From NCBI RefSeq assembly GCF_001442535.1, contig NZ_CP013141.1, positions 3,963,797-4,027,796 on the forward strand: a stretch of 64,000 nt of DNA, read 5' to 3'. This stretch comes from Lysobacter antibioticus. GTDB taxonomy: Bacteria; Pseudomonadota; Gammaproteobacteria; Xanthomonadales; Xanthomonadaceae. A model generated the notes under the pieces. That model saw only the letters and a list, made by a program, of their open reading frames with translations. It had not been told where the DNA came from and ran no database searches. Below are positions 9,767 through 16,857 of this stretch, one piece after another. Positions within the stretch are counted from its first letter, which is position 1; the number at the start of each line of letters is the position of its first letter. Position numbers and translations under genes: made by a program.

Positions 9767-10456
9767 ATGGACTATCACGATTTTCTCGCCGACTACCCCC
9801 GCACCTACCTCGGCCGCGGGTCGCCGGATAAACGCCGGCTGGCGCTGACCTTCGACGATGGCCCCGGCCGGGCCACGCCGGCCCTGTTGTCGGCGCTGGC
9901 CGAACTCGAGGTCGCCGCGACCTTCTTCTGCACCGGCGAAGCCGCTCGCGCGCAGCCCGCCTTGATCGAACGCATCCTTCGCGAAGGCCATGAGATCGGC
10001 AACCACTCGCTGAGCCATGCCGATGCGCGCAGTTTCGGCATCGAGGACTGGATCGTGCGCGAAATCCATCCCGCCGCGGCGGCCTTGTGCGAAGCCGGGC
10101 TGAGCGAAGCGCCGCGATTGTTCCGTCCGGCCTACGGCGAAATCGCGCCGGGGCAGGTCGATGCGCTCGGGCGTCTTGGCTATACGGTGGTCGGCTGGTC
10201 GGTCGACCCGCGCGACTGGCTCGAACCCGATGCGCCCGGTTACCTGTCCTGCGTGGTCGAGTCGGTGCTGGCGCGCATCCACCCCGGTGCGATCGTGCTG
10301 CTGCACGACGGCGACGACGAACACGGCCGCGCCCGTCACGGCATCGTCGAGATCGTGCGTCGCCTGGTGCCGGCGCTGCGCGAACAAGGCTACGGATTCG
10401 CGCGGGTCGGCGAGTTCCTGTCCGCGGATGCGACGTCGCGGCGAACCCACAGCTGA
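9767..10456 (+). CDS. Polysaccharide deacetylase, NodB/CE4 family
   Basis: A 229-residue protein carrying all five CE4 motifs: TFDDGP (28-33), the metal-binding HSLSH (80-84), RPAYGE, DPRDW (about 147-151) and LLHDG (about 178-182). These bind a divalent metal and provide the catalytic base and acid for removing N-acetyl groups from GlcNAc polymers. There is no signal peptide, so it probably acts in the cytoplasm or on a membrane-attached product. The ATG at 9767 has a GGAG at six bases. It follows the glycosyltransferase closely and is almost certainly co-transcribed, the NodC-NodB arrangement. Confidence 0.88.
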   Translation: MDYHDFLADYPRTYLGRGSPDKRRLALTFDDGPGRATPALLSALAELEVAATFFCTGEAARAQPALIERILREGHEIGNHSLSHADARSFGIEDWIVREIHPAAAALCEAGLSEAPRLFRPAYGEIAPGQVDALGRLGYTVVGWSVDPRDWLEPDAPGYLSCVVESVLARIHPGAIVLLHDGDDEHGRARHGIVEIVRRLVPALREQGYGFARVGEFLSADATSRRTHS

Positions 10457-10487
10457 GGCCGCGTCGTCGGAGCTGCGGGGCCGTAGC

Positions 10488-10886
10488 TCAGGGCGCGGGA
10501 CGATCCGGGTCTTGGCTCGGCGCCGGACGCGGCGGCAACGGGCTGCGGTGCGGGCGCAGGGTCGGCAGCTCCGGCGGGCAGGGCACCAGATAGATCGCGT
10601 TGAACATCGGCACGGCCGAAAACAGCAACAGTGCTCGCACCGTGCGTGGGGTGACGACGCCGTAGCGGAGCACCACGCCGGCGGCCAACAAGGCGAACAG
10701 GCCCGAACCCAGCCGCACCAACAGCGCGAACAACGGCGCGCGCAGCAGCGAGGCCGAGAGCAGGGCGAACACGAATGGGGCCAGGCCCATCAGCAGGCCG
10801 CTCGGCGACAGACGCCCGCCGAACAGCGGCGAGGCGAAGACCGCGCAGATCGCGATCCAGTTCCAGATTTTGAGATAACGACCCAT
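10488..10886 (-). CDS. Small integral membrane protein of unknown function
   Basis: The ATG at 10886 (MGRYLKIWNW) is preceded by AAGGA at 11 bases and gives 132 residues. Four hydrophobic stretches (around 10-25, 33-50, 55-75 and 80-95) predict a small polytopic membrane protein with a proline-rich C-terminal tail. No family recognised. It converges on the deacetylase gene, ending 31 bases from its stop, so it is not in that operon. Confidence 0.6.
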   Translation of the reverse strand: MGRYLKIWNWIAICAVFASPLFGGRLSPSGLLMGLAPFVFALLSASLLRAPLFALLVRLGSGLFALLAAGVVLRYGVVTPRTVRALLLFSAVPMFNAIYLVPCPPELPTLRPHRSPLPPRPAPSQDPDRPAP

Positions 10887-10969
10887 CGGCTTGCAGATCC
10901 TTGCATGGCATGGGGTCGCGCGTCGTGCGCGGCTGGCGACAGGATAGGACAGGCCCGCGGATGCCACAC

Positions 10970-11383
10970 TCAGGGGCTGCGGTCCCGGATCATCGTCGAG
11001 TACCTAGCGATGCTCTGGTCGATCCGGTCGATGGCGAAGCGCGCCGACTCGGCCTCCATCGCCCCGGCCGCAGCGGCCACCGCGGCGGCCGCGCCCATCA
11101 GCAGGTCGGTGGCCAACAGACCCAGGGCGTCTTCGGCCGATTGCTCTATCGATTGCTCGACCAGGCCCTGGGTCGTTTGCTTCATCAGGACGCCCTGGCT
11201 GGCCAATGCGATCTTGCTCACGCCGTCGAAATACGCCGCGGCCGATTGCGCGACCAGGCCGGCGGCGTCGCCGGACACTTGGTGCAGCGAAGCGAGCGCC
11301 TGCTCGGCGGCGTCGGTGATCGTCTTGATCTGGTCGCGGAGTTCGGCCGCGCCGGCCGTCGGGTTGTTTTGAATGTCGCTCAT
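10970..11383 (-). CDS. Alanine/glutamine-rich helical protein, unknown function
   Basis: The chosen ATG at 11383 gives 137 residues beginning MSDIQNNPTAGAAELRD; upstream in-frame residues lack coding character. The protein is almost entirely helix-forming, with heptad-like spacing (LRDQIKTITDAAEQALASL) and an alanine-rich hydrophobic stretch (LLMGAAAAVAAAAGAM) near residue 98. The overall look recalls phasins or RebB-type R-body proteins, but no diagnostic motif is present, so I do not assign it to either family. Confidence 0.55.
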   Translation of the reverse strand: MSDIQNNPTAGAAELRDQIKTITDAAEQALASLHQVSGDAAGLVAQSAAAYFDGVSKIALASQGVLMKQTTQGLVEQSIEQSAEDALGLLATDLLMGAAAAVAAAAGAMEAESARFAIDRIDQSIARYSTMIRDRSP

Positions 11384-11893
11384 GAGTCTGTGCTTGGCTG
11401 TGTTGAGGGTTGCCTCATTGGCAAACGGGACCATCAGGATGGACCGGCCACGGAGCCACGCCCTCCTGGCCGTCGCAGCGCTCTGGTCGGGCTTCGCTGC
11501 TGGCCGGGCCTGCGAACCTCGGTCGGACGGCTGGACGGTATGCCGATGCGAAGCGCTGTGCGGCTGTGACGGCTCAGGCCGCACGTTGCCTGTGATGCGC
11601 ATCGTGGAACGGGCGAGCGGCGCTTGGTGACGGAAGGGATGCTGCGGCGCTGCTCCGTCCCCCGATTCGGTGATGTATGTCCGTCAGCTGTAGGGCAACG
11701 CGATATGCCTTGAGCGTGGCGAGACAGCAAGCGGCACTGCGCCAGGCGCCACGACCTTCGAGGGTGCCGCAAACGTTGCCACAGACGGTGCGGGTGGTTC
11801 ACGGCTTGGGCGATAGCTCGCTTGGTTATCGTGCCTCGGCGCCGCTGGTGTATAACCCCGCCATCAGATCGGTTTATCGGGGGCGAGCGCTAC
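11384..11893. other. Intergenic region, nothing recognised
   Basis: About 510 bases between the divergent helical protein and membrane-anchored protein genes. Open frames here are Arg/Ala/Pro-rich and not credible. A TATAAC at about 11850 could be a -10 element for the downstream gene, without a matching -35. Confidence 0.35.
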
Positions 11894-12388
11894 ATGGACG
11901 TAGTCTTGAGTTTCCTGGGGTATGCGCTTTGCGCAGTGATCGTGTTCGCGCAGGTTTTCCTGCTCTGGGGCATTCTGCGCTATGCGGTCATTTCCCCTTG
12001 GATTACCCGCGGTGCCTCGGCCGCGCTCAAACGGCCCGACATCGAAGGCAGCGCAAGAGTGGTGGGGTTTCCGCTGCCGATCGAGGCCGGCGACTTCTAC
12101 CGCTCCGCGCCGTTTCTGCAGCGGCTTGAGTTCGTTCTGGTGGCTCCATCCGGCCGGCGCTGGAGGATCGGCAGGTTCTACCCGCTCGTCCCTCGGCATG
12201 TCCGCGAAAATCGCAAGGTTCACGGCACCAAGAACGTCCCCATCGCTTCGGACCAGGGCAAAGGCGTCTATGTTCTGCTTGCGGACGGCGCCGTGGCCCA
12301 TCAGCCGCTCGGGTCGAGTTCACAGGTAAGGATGGTGTGCCGGTCGCTGGGTGAGCTGGCTCGCTTCAATGTCGCGAGCGACGATTGA
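11894..12388 (+). CDS. Membrane-anchored hypothetical protein
   Basis: A 164-residue protein starting at the ATG at 11894. Residues 1-35 form a hydrophobic N-terminal segment (VVLSFLGYALCAVIVFAQVF), followed by a soluble basic domain with many Arg, Val and Gly residues (RRWRIGRFYPLVPRHVRENR). One transmembrane anchor with a cytoplasmic or periplasmic domain is predicted. No family recognised and the neighbours are unrelated. Confidence 0.6.
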   Translation: MDVVLSFLGYALCAVIVFAQVFLLWGILRYAVISPWITRGASAALKRPDIEGSARVVGFPLPIEAGDFYRSAPFLQRLEFVLVAPSGRRWRIGRFYPLVPRHVRENRKVHGTKNVPIASDQGKGVYVLLADGAVAHQPLGSSSQVRMVCRSLGELARFNVASDD

Positions 12389-12474
12389 CGATTCGTTCAA
12401 AGCGAAGCTGCTTCGCGGCCCGCTCGATTCCGGCGTAGGGCGACAGCGGCCCAGTTCACGGCGAGGAGACGCAG

Positions 12475-12837
12475 ATGTCCGATTTCACCAAGGTTCGATA
12501 CACGTTGGCCGTACTCGACTTGGCCAAGTCCACGGATTACTACGTGTCCGTTCTCGGCCTGGGCATCGACTTCACCGCGCCCGGCTGGACCTTTCTGTCT
12601 CGCGGAAGCTTCCGGGTGATGTTAGGCGAGTGCACGGACGCGCTTGCGCCCGCGGAGCTCGGCGACCACTCCTGGTACGGCTACGCGACGGTGTCGGACG
12701 CCAGCGCTTTATTCGCCGAGTATCGGGCTGCCGGCGCAGTGTTCACTCAAACGCTCTCGGACAAGCCTTGGGGCATGCGTGAGTTCGGTGTGCGCACGAT
12801 CGACGGTCATCGGATCATGTTCGGGCAGGAACTGTAG
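12475..12837 (+). CDS. VOC family (glyoxalase/bleomycin-resistance fold) protein
   Basis: A 120-residue single-module vicinal oxygen chelate protein. It opens with the beta-alpha-beta pattern KVRYTLAVLDLAKSTDYY followed by VLGLGIDF, contains YGYATVSDASALFAEYRAAG, and ends with FGVRTIDGHRIMFGQEL, the usual C-terminal strand with a metal-ligand glutamate position. The ATG at 12475 follows GAGGAG at seven bases, a strong start. VOC proteins include glyoxalases, dioxygenases and antibiotic-binding proteins, and which applies cannot be told here. It seems to be a single-gene unit. Confidence 0.82.
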   Translation: MSDFTKVRYTLAVLDLAKSTDYYVSVLGLGIDFTAPGWTFLSRGSFRVMLGECTDALAPAELGDHSWYGYATVSDASALFAEYRAAGAVFTQTLSDKPWGMREFGVRTIDGHRIMFGQEL

Positions 12838-13054
12838 CCAAGAGGGGAGACGTAGCCAGGTCGCGCGCATCGGCTGGCACCGGGTTGGGCTCGACCCTGC
12901 AAGCCGAACCCGCAAGCCAGGCCGGGGCAGGGCTGGAGTCGCCGACGGTGCGGAGCCCGGAGAGATTCGGGCCGACCCAAGATGTCGTCCCGCTCCCCCT
13001 GCGACAGTGGGGCAGGCGCCCGGGTTTCTCTTCCGGAAAGTGCGCGGCCCGCGC

Positions 13055-13387
13055 ATGCATCGTGCATCGTGTCGCCCGCCGGCGCTGCCGGCCGGCTTCG
13101 CGTGGGCGCGGCCCAACTTCGGCAACAACATCCCGACCGACGACTATGTCGAGATCCGGGCCCCGGATCAGAGGGGAGGCTCAGTTGTCCCCATGGCAAC
13201 CCGCGAGGGCTGGCTGGCTCAGATCGGCTGCCATCGGGAAGAAATGGAAGGCCGGTACCCCATCTGGACCAGGGCCTTCGGGCGGGGTGTCGACTACGTG
13301 CTCGGTTGGGTGCGGCGATACGGCCCCGCCATTGCCCCCGAAGCCGAAGCCCATGACGAAACCCTGCTCGATCGCCACAGGCATTGA
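13055..13387 (+). CDS. Possible small hypothetical protein
   Basis: The frame from the ATG at 13055 encodes 110 residues with balanced composition (FAWARPNFGNNIPTDDYVEI, then EGWLAQIGCHREEMEGRYPI and GVDYVLGWVRRYGP). This is unlike the Arg/Ala/Pro-rich noise of non-coding frames in this DNA. There is no clear ribosome-binding site and the frame remains open upstream, so the start is uncertain and it may be a remnant of a longer gene. It lies between the VOC gene and the AT-rich accessory patch. Confidence 0.42.
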   Translation: MHRASCRPPALPAGFAWARPNFGNNIPTDDYVEIRAPDQRGGSVVPMATREGWLAQIGCHREEMEGRYPIWTRAFGRGVDYVLGWVRRYGPAIAPEAEAHDETLLDRHRH

Positions 13388-13643
13388 GGCCATTTTGAAC
13401 AGACTGGCGAGGTGAGAATTCACGAAGAGGGGGCCACTGGCGCGACTTGACCGCAGATCGGCTGGGGCGGGTGCCTTTCGGCCAGCTCCAAAGATCGTTT
13501 ACGACCAAGCCCTTCAGCCGTTCTTAGGGGGCGCGAAGAAGATTGTTGACACTACTCAGAGGGTCTTTGATAGATAAGTATTTGATTTTAAATAATTGCC
13601 GGCGACCAAGTCAGCGGGCCTGAATGCTTTCAGGCTGATGCTA

Positions 13644-13659
13644 TTGACGGACTCGTCAA
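13644..13659. promoter_or_regulatory. Inverted repeat upstream of hicA
   Basis: TTGACG-GACT-CGTCAA, two perfect 6-base arms with a 4-base centre, 66 bases before the hicA start. The left arm also reads as a -35-like TTGACG. It may be a promoter element or a second operator; function is inferred from position. Confidence 0.4.
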
Positions 13660-13686
13660 CTGGGAGCGGATAGGGCAAAATAGTCT

Positions 13687-13707
13687 CGGTACCAAAATAT
13701 GGTACCG
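13687..13707. promoter_or_regulatory. Candidate HicB operator
   Basis: CGGTACC and GGTACCG are perfect 7-base inverted arms separated by a 7-base AT-rich spacer, ending 18 bases before the hicA GTG. The centre-to-centre spacing of 14 suits a ribbon-helix-helix dimer of dimers, and HicB here has such a C-terminal domain. Autorepression by HicB is known for the family; binding here is inferred. Confidence 0.55.
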
Positions 13708-13725
13708 GGCCAGGGAGGCGGCGAC

Positions 13726-13983
13726 GTGTCTAAAAAGCACAAGAAGACGATCACAAAGATCTTCGCCAGGCCCATGTCTGGGTCCATCAAGTGGGCCGAC
13801 ATCGAGTCGCTTTTTGTCAGCTACCTAGGCGCAGAAAAGGAAGAGCGCGAAGGCTCTCGCGTTGCATTCATCTTGAATGGCCAAGTGCACTTATTTCACA
13901 GACCTCACCCGAGCCCTGACACTGACAAAGGCGCAGTGGCCAGAGTGAAGAAAATTCTCGAAGACCTTGGGGTGTCCCCATGA
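13726..13983 (+). CDS. hicA: HicA-family toxin (type II toxin-antitoxin)
   Basis: An 85-residue protein matching the larger HicA subgroup: KKTITKIFARP, IKWADIESLF, EEREGSRVAFILNG and HRPHPSPDTDKGAV. HicA toxins are small double-stranded-RNA-binding-fold ribonucleases. The GTG at 13726 has GGGAGG eight bases upstream and is preferred over the ATG at 13699, which lies inside the inverted repeat. In classical HicA a catalytic histidine follows the GS pair; here the sequence is GSRV, so that residue is replaced, with histidines at 58 and 61 nearby. The stop overlaps the antitoxin start (ATGA), toxin first. Codon use and base composition are AT-richer than the surrounding genome, suggesting transfer. 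Confidence 0.82.
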   Translation: MSKKHKKTITKIFARPMSGSIKWADIESLFVSYLGAEKEEREGSRVAFILNGQVHLFHRPHPSPDTDKGAVARVKKILEDLGVSP

Positions 13984-14327
13984 CCAAAACCAATGTAATG
14001 AAGTTCGGAAACTACTTCGCAACGGTCTCGTACGATCCAGAAATCGAGATGTTCCGCGGGGAGTTCGTTAGCTTGAACGGAGGTGCTGATTTCTATGCGG
14101 CTTCCGTTCGTGAACTTCGCGCCGAGGGTCAGGCGTCTCTGGATGCGTTCCTGGCCATCTGTAAAGAGCGTAAAATCTCCCCACACAAAGCCTTCTCAGG
14201 GAAGCTTCAACTGCGACTGAAAAAGGCTACGCATGAACGCGCCACAATTGCGGCGGCGGCGCGCGGCGTGAGCCTCAACAATTTGATTGAAGAAGCTGTA
14301 GAGCACGAACTGGAAGAGTGTGCGTAA
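13980..14327 (+). CDS. hicB: HicB-family antitoxin with ribbon-helix-helix domain
   Basis: A 115-residue protein with an N-terminal HicB fold (YFATVSYDPEIEMFRGEFVS, AEGQASLDAFLAICKERK) and a C-terminal ribbon-helix-helix DNA-binding domain from about 72 (GKLQLRLKKATHERATIAA, SLNNLIEEAVEHEL). HicB neutralises HicA and represses the operon. It is translationally coupled to hicA by a 4-base overlap. An intrinsic terminator follows 30 bases after the stop, so the pair is a closed two-gene unit. Confidence 0.88.
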   Translation: MTKTNVMKFGNYFATVSYDPEIEMFRGEFVSLNGGADFYAASVRELRAEGQASLDAFLAICKERKISPHKAFSGKLQLRLKKATHERATIAAAARGVSLNNLIEEAVEHELEECA

Positions 14328-14357
14328 GCACGCTGTCCCTACTTTGGCAGTATTGAG

Positions 14358-14381
14358 AAGCCCCGCACTGCGGGGCTTTTT
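14358..14381 (+). terminator. Intrinsic terminator of hicAB
   Basis: A perfect 9-bp stem (AAGCCCCGC / GCGGGGCTT) with loop ACT, followed by a T run, just after the hicB stop. Confidence 0.9.
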
Positions 14382-14434
14382 GTTGGCGGTAATGATCAAT
14401 TACGAGGTGACGATAGGCCGAGGCTTGTATTGCA

Positions 14435-14715
14435 TCAGCTCGCCTTGCCATGACTCCAGCCGCCTTGATCGTTGGGAATAGCCTCAAGTGCAGGCCGAGT
14501 TGCATGAAGGTCGACGTCAGAAGGATGAATCCCGACCTTCGTACGCTATCGGTCACGCGAATGAACTCAACCTCGACCTTTGCTGAATTGATGAGTACCT
14601 GGGCGACGTTAGCGATCGCAATTGCGCGATCTAGCTCCATCGAATTGTCGGGGTCTGAGAGCGCCTCTATGACTGCGAACAAGTGATTTCTTAGATCTTC
14701 TATCTTGTTCTTCAT
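14435..14715 (-). pseudogene. Frameshifted phage-type protein
   Basis: From the ATG at 14715 (GGGGAAA just upstream) the sequence reads MKNKIEDLRNHLFAVIEAL and NVAQVLINSAKVEVEFIRV, like small prophage proteins. In this frame the reading then runs on through the hicB terminator, which is implausible. Shifting frame near 14550 gives HPSDVDLHATRPALEAIPND, then QGGWSHGKAS and a stop at 14435-14437, a natural-looking phage-type C-terminus. A single frameshift in an originally 90-odd-residue gene explains both pieces. No function is assigned; it belongs with the neighbouring decayed genes. Confidence 0.6.
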
Positions 14716-14821
14716 GATTTCCCCGAGATTGCTTTCTTCAACTTCCCAAGCGCGCATCGCCATCCGGAGTTCTAATGTGGGGCTATCCTGTAATCGGGAT
14801 AGCCGGTTTTCCGGCTACTGC

Positions 14822-15067
14822 TCAGCCGTCGACTTCCTGCGCGTTCAAGGGCGTGAGGGTCAGTACCGTCTCAATGGCGCTCATCATGTCGATTCGGCGC
14901 TTGTAAGATTCGCCACCGAATGCAAGCGGCTCACCGTTTCCTCCGATGATTCGCCAGCGCCACTCACCGTGGGTGGGTGATTCGTGTAGCGCTTCAGTAA
15001 GGATTGTCGAATTCTGAACAGCCTTGAGCCCTTCTCGGTAGATCTGCAACTTCGGCGCACCGGCCAT
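14822..15067 (-). CDS. DUF1508/YegP-like small protein
   Basis: An 81-residue protein whose core (GEWRWRIIGGNGEPLAFGGE, then SYKRRIDMMSAIETV) has the pattern of the DUF1508/YegP fold, in which G-x-W-R-W-R is followed by an S/E-x-Y-K-x-R motif. A near-ideal ribosome-binding site (AGGAGG, seven bases before the ATG at 15067) supports expression. It is intact, unlike its neighbours, and precedes the decayed phage-type gene on the same strand. Function of this family is not established; small copies often occur on mobile elements. Confidence 0.7.
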   Translation of the reverse strand: MAGAPKLQIYREGLKAVQNSTILTEALHESPTHGEWRWRIIGGNGEPLAFGGESYKRRIDMMSAIETVLTLTPLNAQEVDG

Positions 15068-15164
15068 CTTTCAATCCTCCTGTGGTTCAAGGGGGGAACG
15101 GAATCGCAGGCTATCGTCTGCCAGAGTCTCTGCTCTTGCGACAGCAGCGACATAGCCTCGCGCC

Positions 15165-15453
15165 ATGTCGATCTCAGAGAAAATCCCGTGGCTGGAACTG
15201 GCCTTCACCGCGGCGGAGTGCGGCGAGCTCTGGGGATCACCCCGGAACACTTCCTGGTGACGATTGCCTGCCTGCCGGCCGGCCGGGCTTCCCGGTCCGG
15301 CTGACCCGGAAGCCCGCGACCTGGAAGGCTGGGGAGGTCGTCGAGTGGCGCGATCGCAATCGGTCGGACAGTCGGCCGCGGAAGGCCCGAAAGTCCGTTG
15401 GCGAGATTGATCCGGATCCCGCCGCTTCAACCTTTCTCACTCTAACGGAGTAG
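15165..15453 (+). pseudogene. Doubly frameshifted phage-type DNA-binding protein
   Basis: The ATG at 15165 opens MSISEKIPWLELAFTAAECG and stops early. Moving one frame gives ITPEHFLVTIA, and moving again gives GFPVRLTRKPATWKAGEVVE, then WRDRNR, ending at 15453. Joined, these fragments make a roughly 95-residue protein resembling small phage or island regulators of the AlpA/excisionase kind (helix-turn-helix followed by a WxxGEVxEWRxxNR wing). Two frameshifts mean it is dead unless the sequence is wrong at two places. Confidence 0.6.
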
Positions 15454-15456
15454 GTC

Positions 15457-15678
15457 ATGGAACTGCTGTCCCGTATCGTGCTGGTGTTGCTCTGGCTCGT
15501 AACCCTTGTCGGCACCGCCGTCGGTGCGTACCTGCTCAACTTCGCCTTCCAAGCCTGAGCGGCGCTCGCACAGGCTGCTGGAGCTGGCATGGCGTGCGCC
15601 TGCGCCTACGCAGTCATCCCCTATGTGGTGACCCAGGCTGTCGATGGCATCCTCGTCGGGCCAAGTCATCGCAGCTGA
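15457..15678 (+). pseudogene. Small membrane phage-type protein interrupted by an in-frame stop
   Basis: The ATG at 15457 encodes a hydrophobic 33-residue peptide (MELLSRIVLVLLWLVTLVGT...) that stops at TGA 15556-15558. The same frame continues without further stops as AALAQAAGAGMACACAYAVI and PYVVTQAVDG to a TGA at 15676-15678. A two-helix small membrane protein of about 70 residues split by one nonsense codon is the simplest reading. It starts four bases after the preceding pseudogene's stop, as in phage gene clusters. Confidence 0.5.
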
Positions 15679-15702
15679 TTTTGCAGGCTTTTTGTAGACG
15701 CG

Positions 15703-15726
15703 AAAAAGCCGGCGCAAGGCCGGCTT
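15703..15726 (-). terminator. Intrinsic terminator of tRNA-Pro (left copy)
   Basis: On the minus strand, AAGCCGGC / GCCGGCTT arms with loop CTTGC followed by TTTTT, 21 bases past the tRNA 3' end. Confidence 0.85.
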
Positions 15727-15747
15727 CGTCAGAAACACTCTCAGCAT

Positions 15748-15824
<77 letters not shown>

Positions 15825-16135
15825 CGCCGAGGCACGCATTCTAGCGACTTACCCCGGCCCTGCGCGGTAGGCGATAGCCAAGAGGTGCAGACGAGCCAAG
15901 GACGTGGACGGGCCGCTCGACCGGAGCCGGGGATGTTGCGGCACAGCATAGACAGGCACGGCGCCCGCCGTCGGTCCTTGTCGGGTATTGACTGCAGTTT
16001 GAGCTGCATCTGGCCGCGTCCGTCGAGTCGAGCATGGTGTCGGCCACCGCGCTTGCGGCGTTCGTCGCAGTGCAGGGCGGGGGGCTGTGCTAGCGTCTGG
16101 TCCGTATCGCCGAACTCAGCTTCAGGTGATGACGG
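15825..16135. other. Intergenic region between tRNA-Pro and napE
   Basis: About 310 bases. The first 30 are the tRNA promoter region (shared with the right copy). The rest must hold the nap promoter, but I see no convincing FNR box (TTGAT-N4-ATCAA) or NarP-type heptamer pair. Confidence 0.4.
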
Positions 16136-16303
16136 ATGAAGCAGCTCACGGAGTCCAGGAGCAGCAGCAAATGGCGTGAACGCGTGGCGTTCCTGCTGCT
16201 GACCGGCGTGATTTTTCCGCTGCTCACGGTTTTTCTGGTTGCCGGTTACGGCTTCGCGGTGTGGATCTGGCAGATCTTCACCGGCCCGCCGACGGGGCAC
16301 TGA
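16136..16303 (+). CDS. napE: NapE, small membrane component of periplasmic nitrate reductase
   Basis: A 55-residue single-span membrane protein (REWAFLLL-type helix: [20 protein letters not shown], then [16 protein letters not shown]), matching NapE in length and in the GYGFAVW signature after the helix. NapE's role is not established but it is found only in nap operons. The ATG at 16136 is the first gene of the cluster. The next ORF begins five bases after the stop. Confidence 0.85.
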   Translation: MKQLTESRSSSKWRERVAFLLLTGVIFPLLTVFLVAGYGFAVWIWQIFTGPPTGH

Positions 16304-16307
16304 GGCC

Positions 16308-16553
16308 ATGTCGGCGAAGCGACTGTCCAGGCGGGCATTGCGATCCGGCCCCGCGCCGAGGCCGAAGCCGAAGCCATCCCCGCGGCTGGAAATCATCTGC
16401 ATTTCTCAGCAAGCCTGCCCGCGACGGTCGGTCGTCCGCGCCCGAGGGGCGCAGTGCGCCGTCGCGGGCGACGCGACTCGCCGGAGCGACGGCGGTGGCT
16501 GGATCGGCTGCGGCGCATGGCAGCGCCAGGCCGCGCAGGAGGCGCCGCGATGA
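16308..16553 (+). CDS. Short ORF in the napF position, possible napF remnant
   Basis: The ATG at 16308 begins an 81-residue frame ([20 protein letters not shown]...) whose stop overlaps the napD start as ATGA, the spacing of a coupled gene. NapF is normally about 160 residues with twelve or more cysteines in 4Fe-4S motifs. Here only four cysteines remain (CISQQAC, GAQC, IGCG), too few for the usual clusters. The N-terminal LSRRAL recalls the start of NapF proteins. Either a truncated or decayed napF, or a spacer frame; napD translation could still depend on it. Confidence 0.4.
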   Translation: MSAKRLSRRALRSGPAPRPKPKPSPRLEIICISQQACPRRSVVRARGAQCAVAGDATRRSDGGGWIGCGAWQRQAAQEAPR

Positions 16554-16852
16554 GTCCGAGCGCGAATCGCGAAGACGACGTCCATATCGCCAGTTTCATC
16601 GTGCAACACCGGGCCGGCGCCGCCGACGCGGTGGCCGCGGCTGTCTCCGCCTGTCCGGACCTGGAACTCGCGCTGGTCGGCGCGACCGGCAGTGTCGTGG
16701 TGTGCGAATCGGAAGAGCGCTTGGTCCTGACCGAGCGGATCGACACGCTGCGCAACACGCCGGGCGTGCTCAACGTGTTGTTGGTCTACCACCACGCCGA
16801 GCCGCGTACCGCGCTCGATCAACTCATCGGATCTTCCTTGCAGGCGGAGTAA
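16550..16852 (+). CDS. napD: NapD, chaperone for NapA maturation
   Basis: A 100-residue protein with the ferredoxin-like NapD pattern: [33 protein letters not shown], and the C-terminal [15 protein letters not shown]. NapD binds the twin-arginine signal of NapA and prevents export before the Mo cofactor and iron-sulfur cluster are inserted. AGGAGG lies seven bases before the ATG at 16550, so this start is firm. The stop is five bases before napA. Confidence 0.93.
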   Translation: MSPSANREDDVHIASFIVQHRAGAADAVAAAVSACPDLELALVGATGSVVVCESEERLVLTERIDTLRNTPGVLNVLLVYHHAEPRTALDQLIGSSLQAE

Positions 16853-16857
16853 GGGCC

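Noticed and set aside
14275..14434. Extension of the minus-strand phage-type frame to 14275
   Set aside because: It would run through the hicAB terminator and into hicB; the alternative frame gives a natural C-terminus at 14435.
15825..16135. Search for an FNR or NarP site upstream of napE
   Set aside because: TTGACTGCAGTTTGAG-like sequence near 15990 does not match TTGAT-N4-ATCAA well enough to call.
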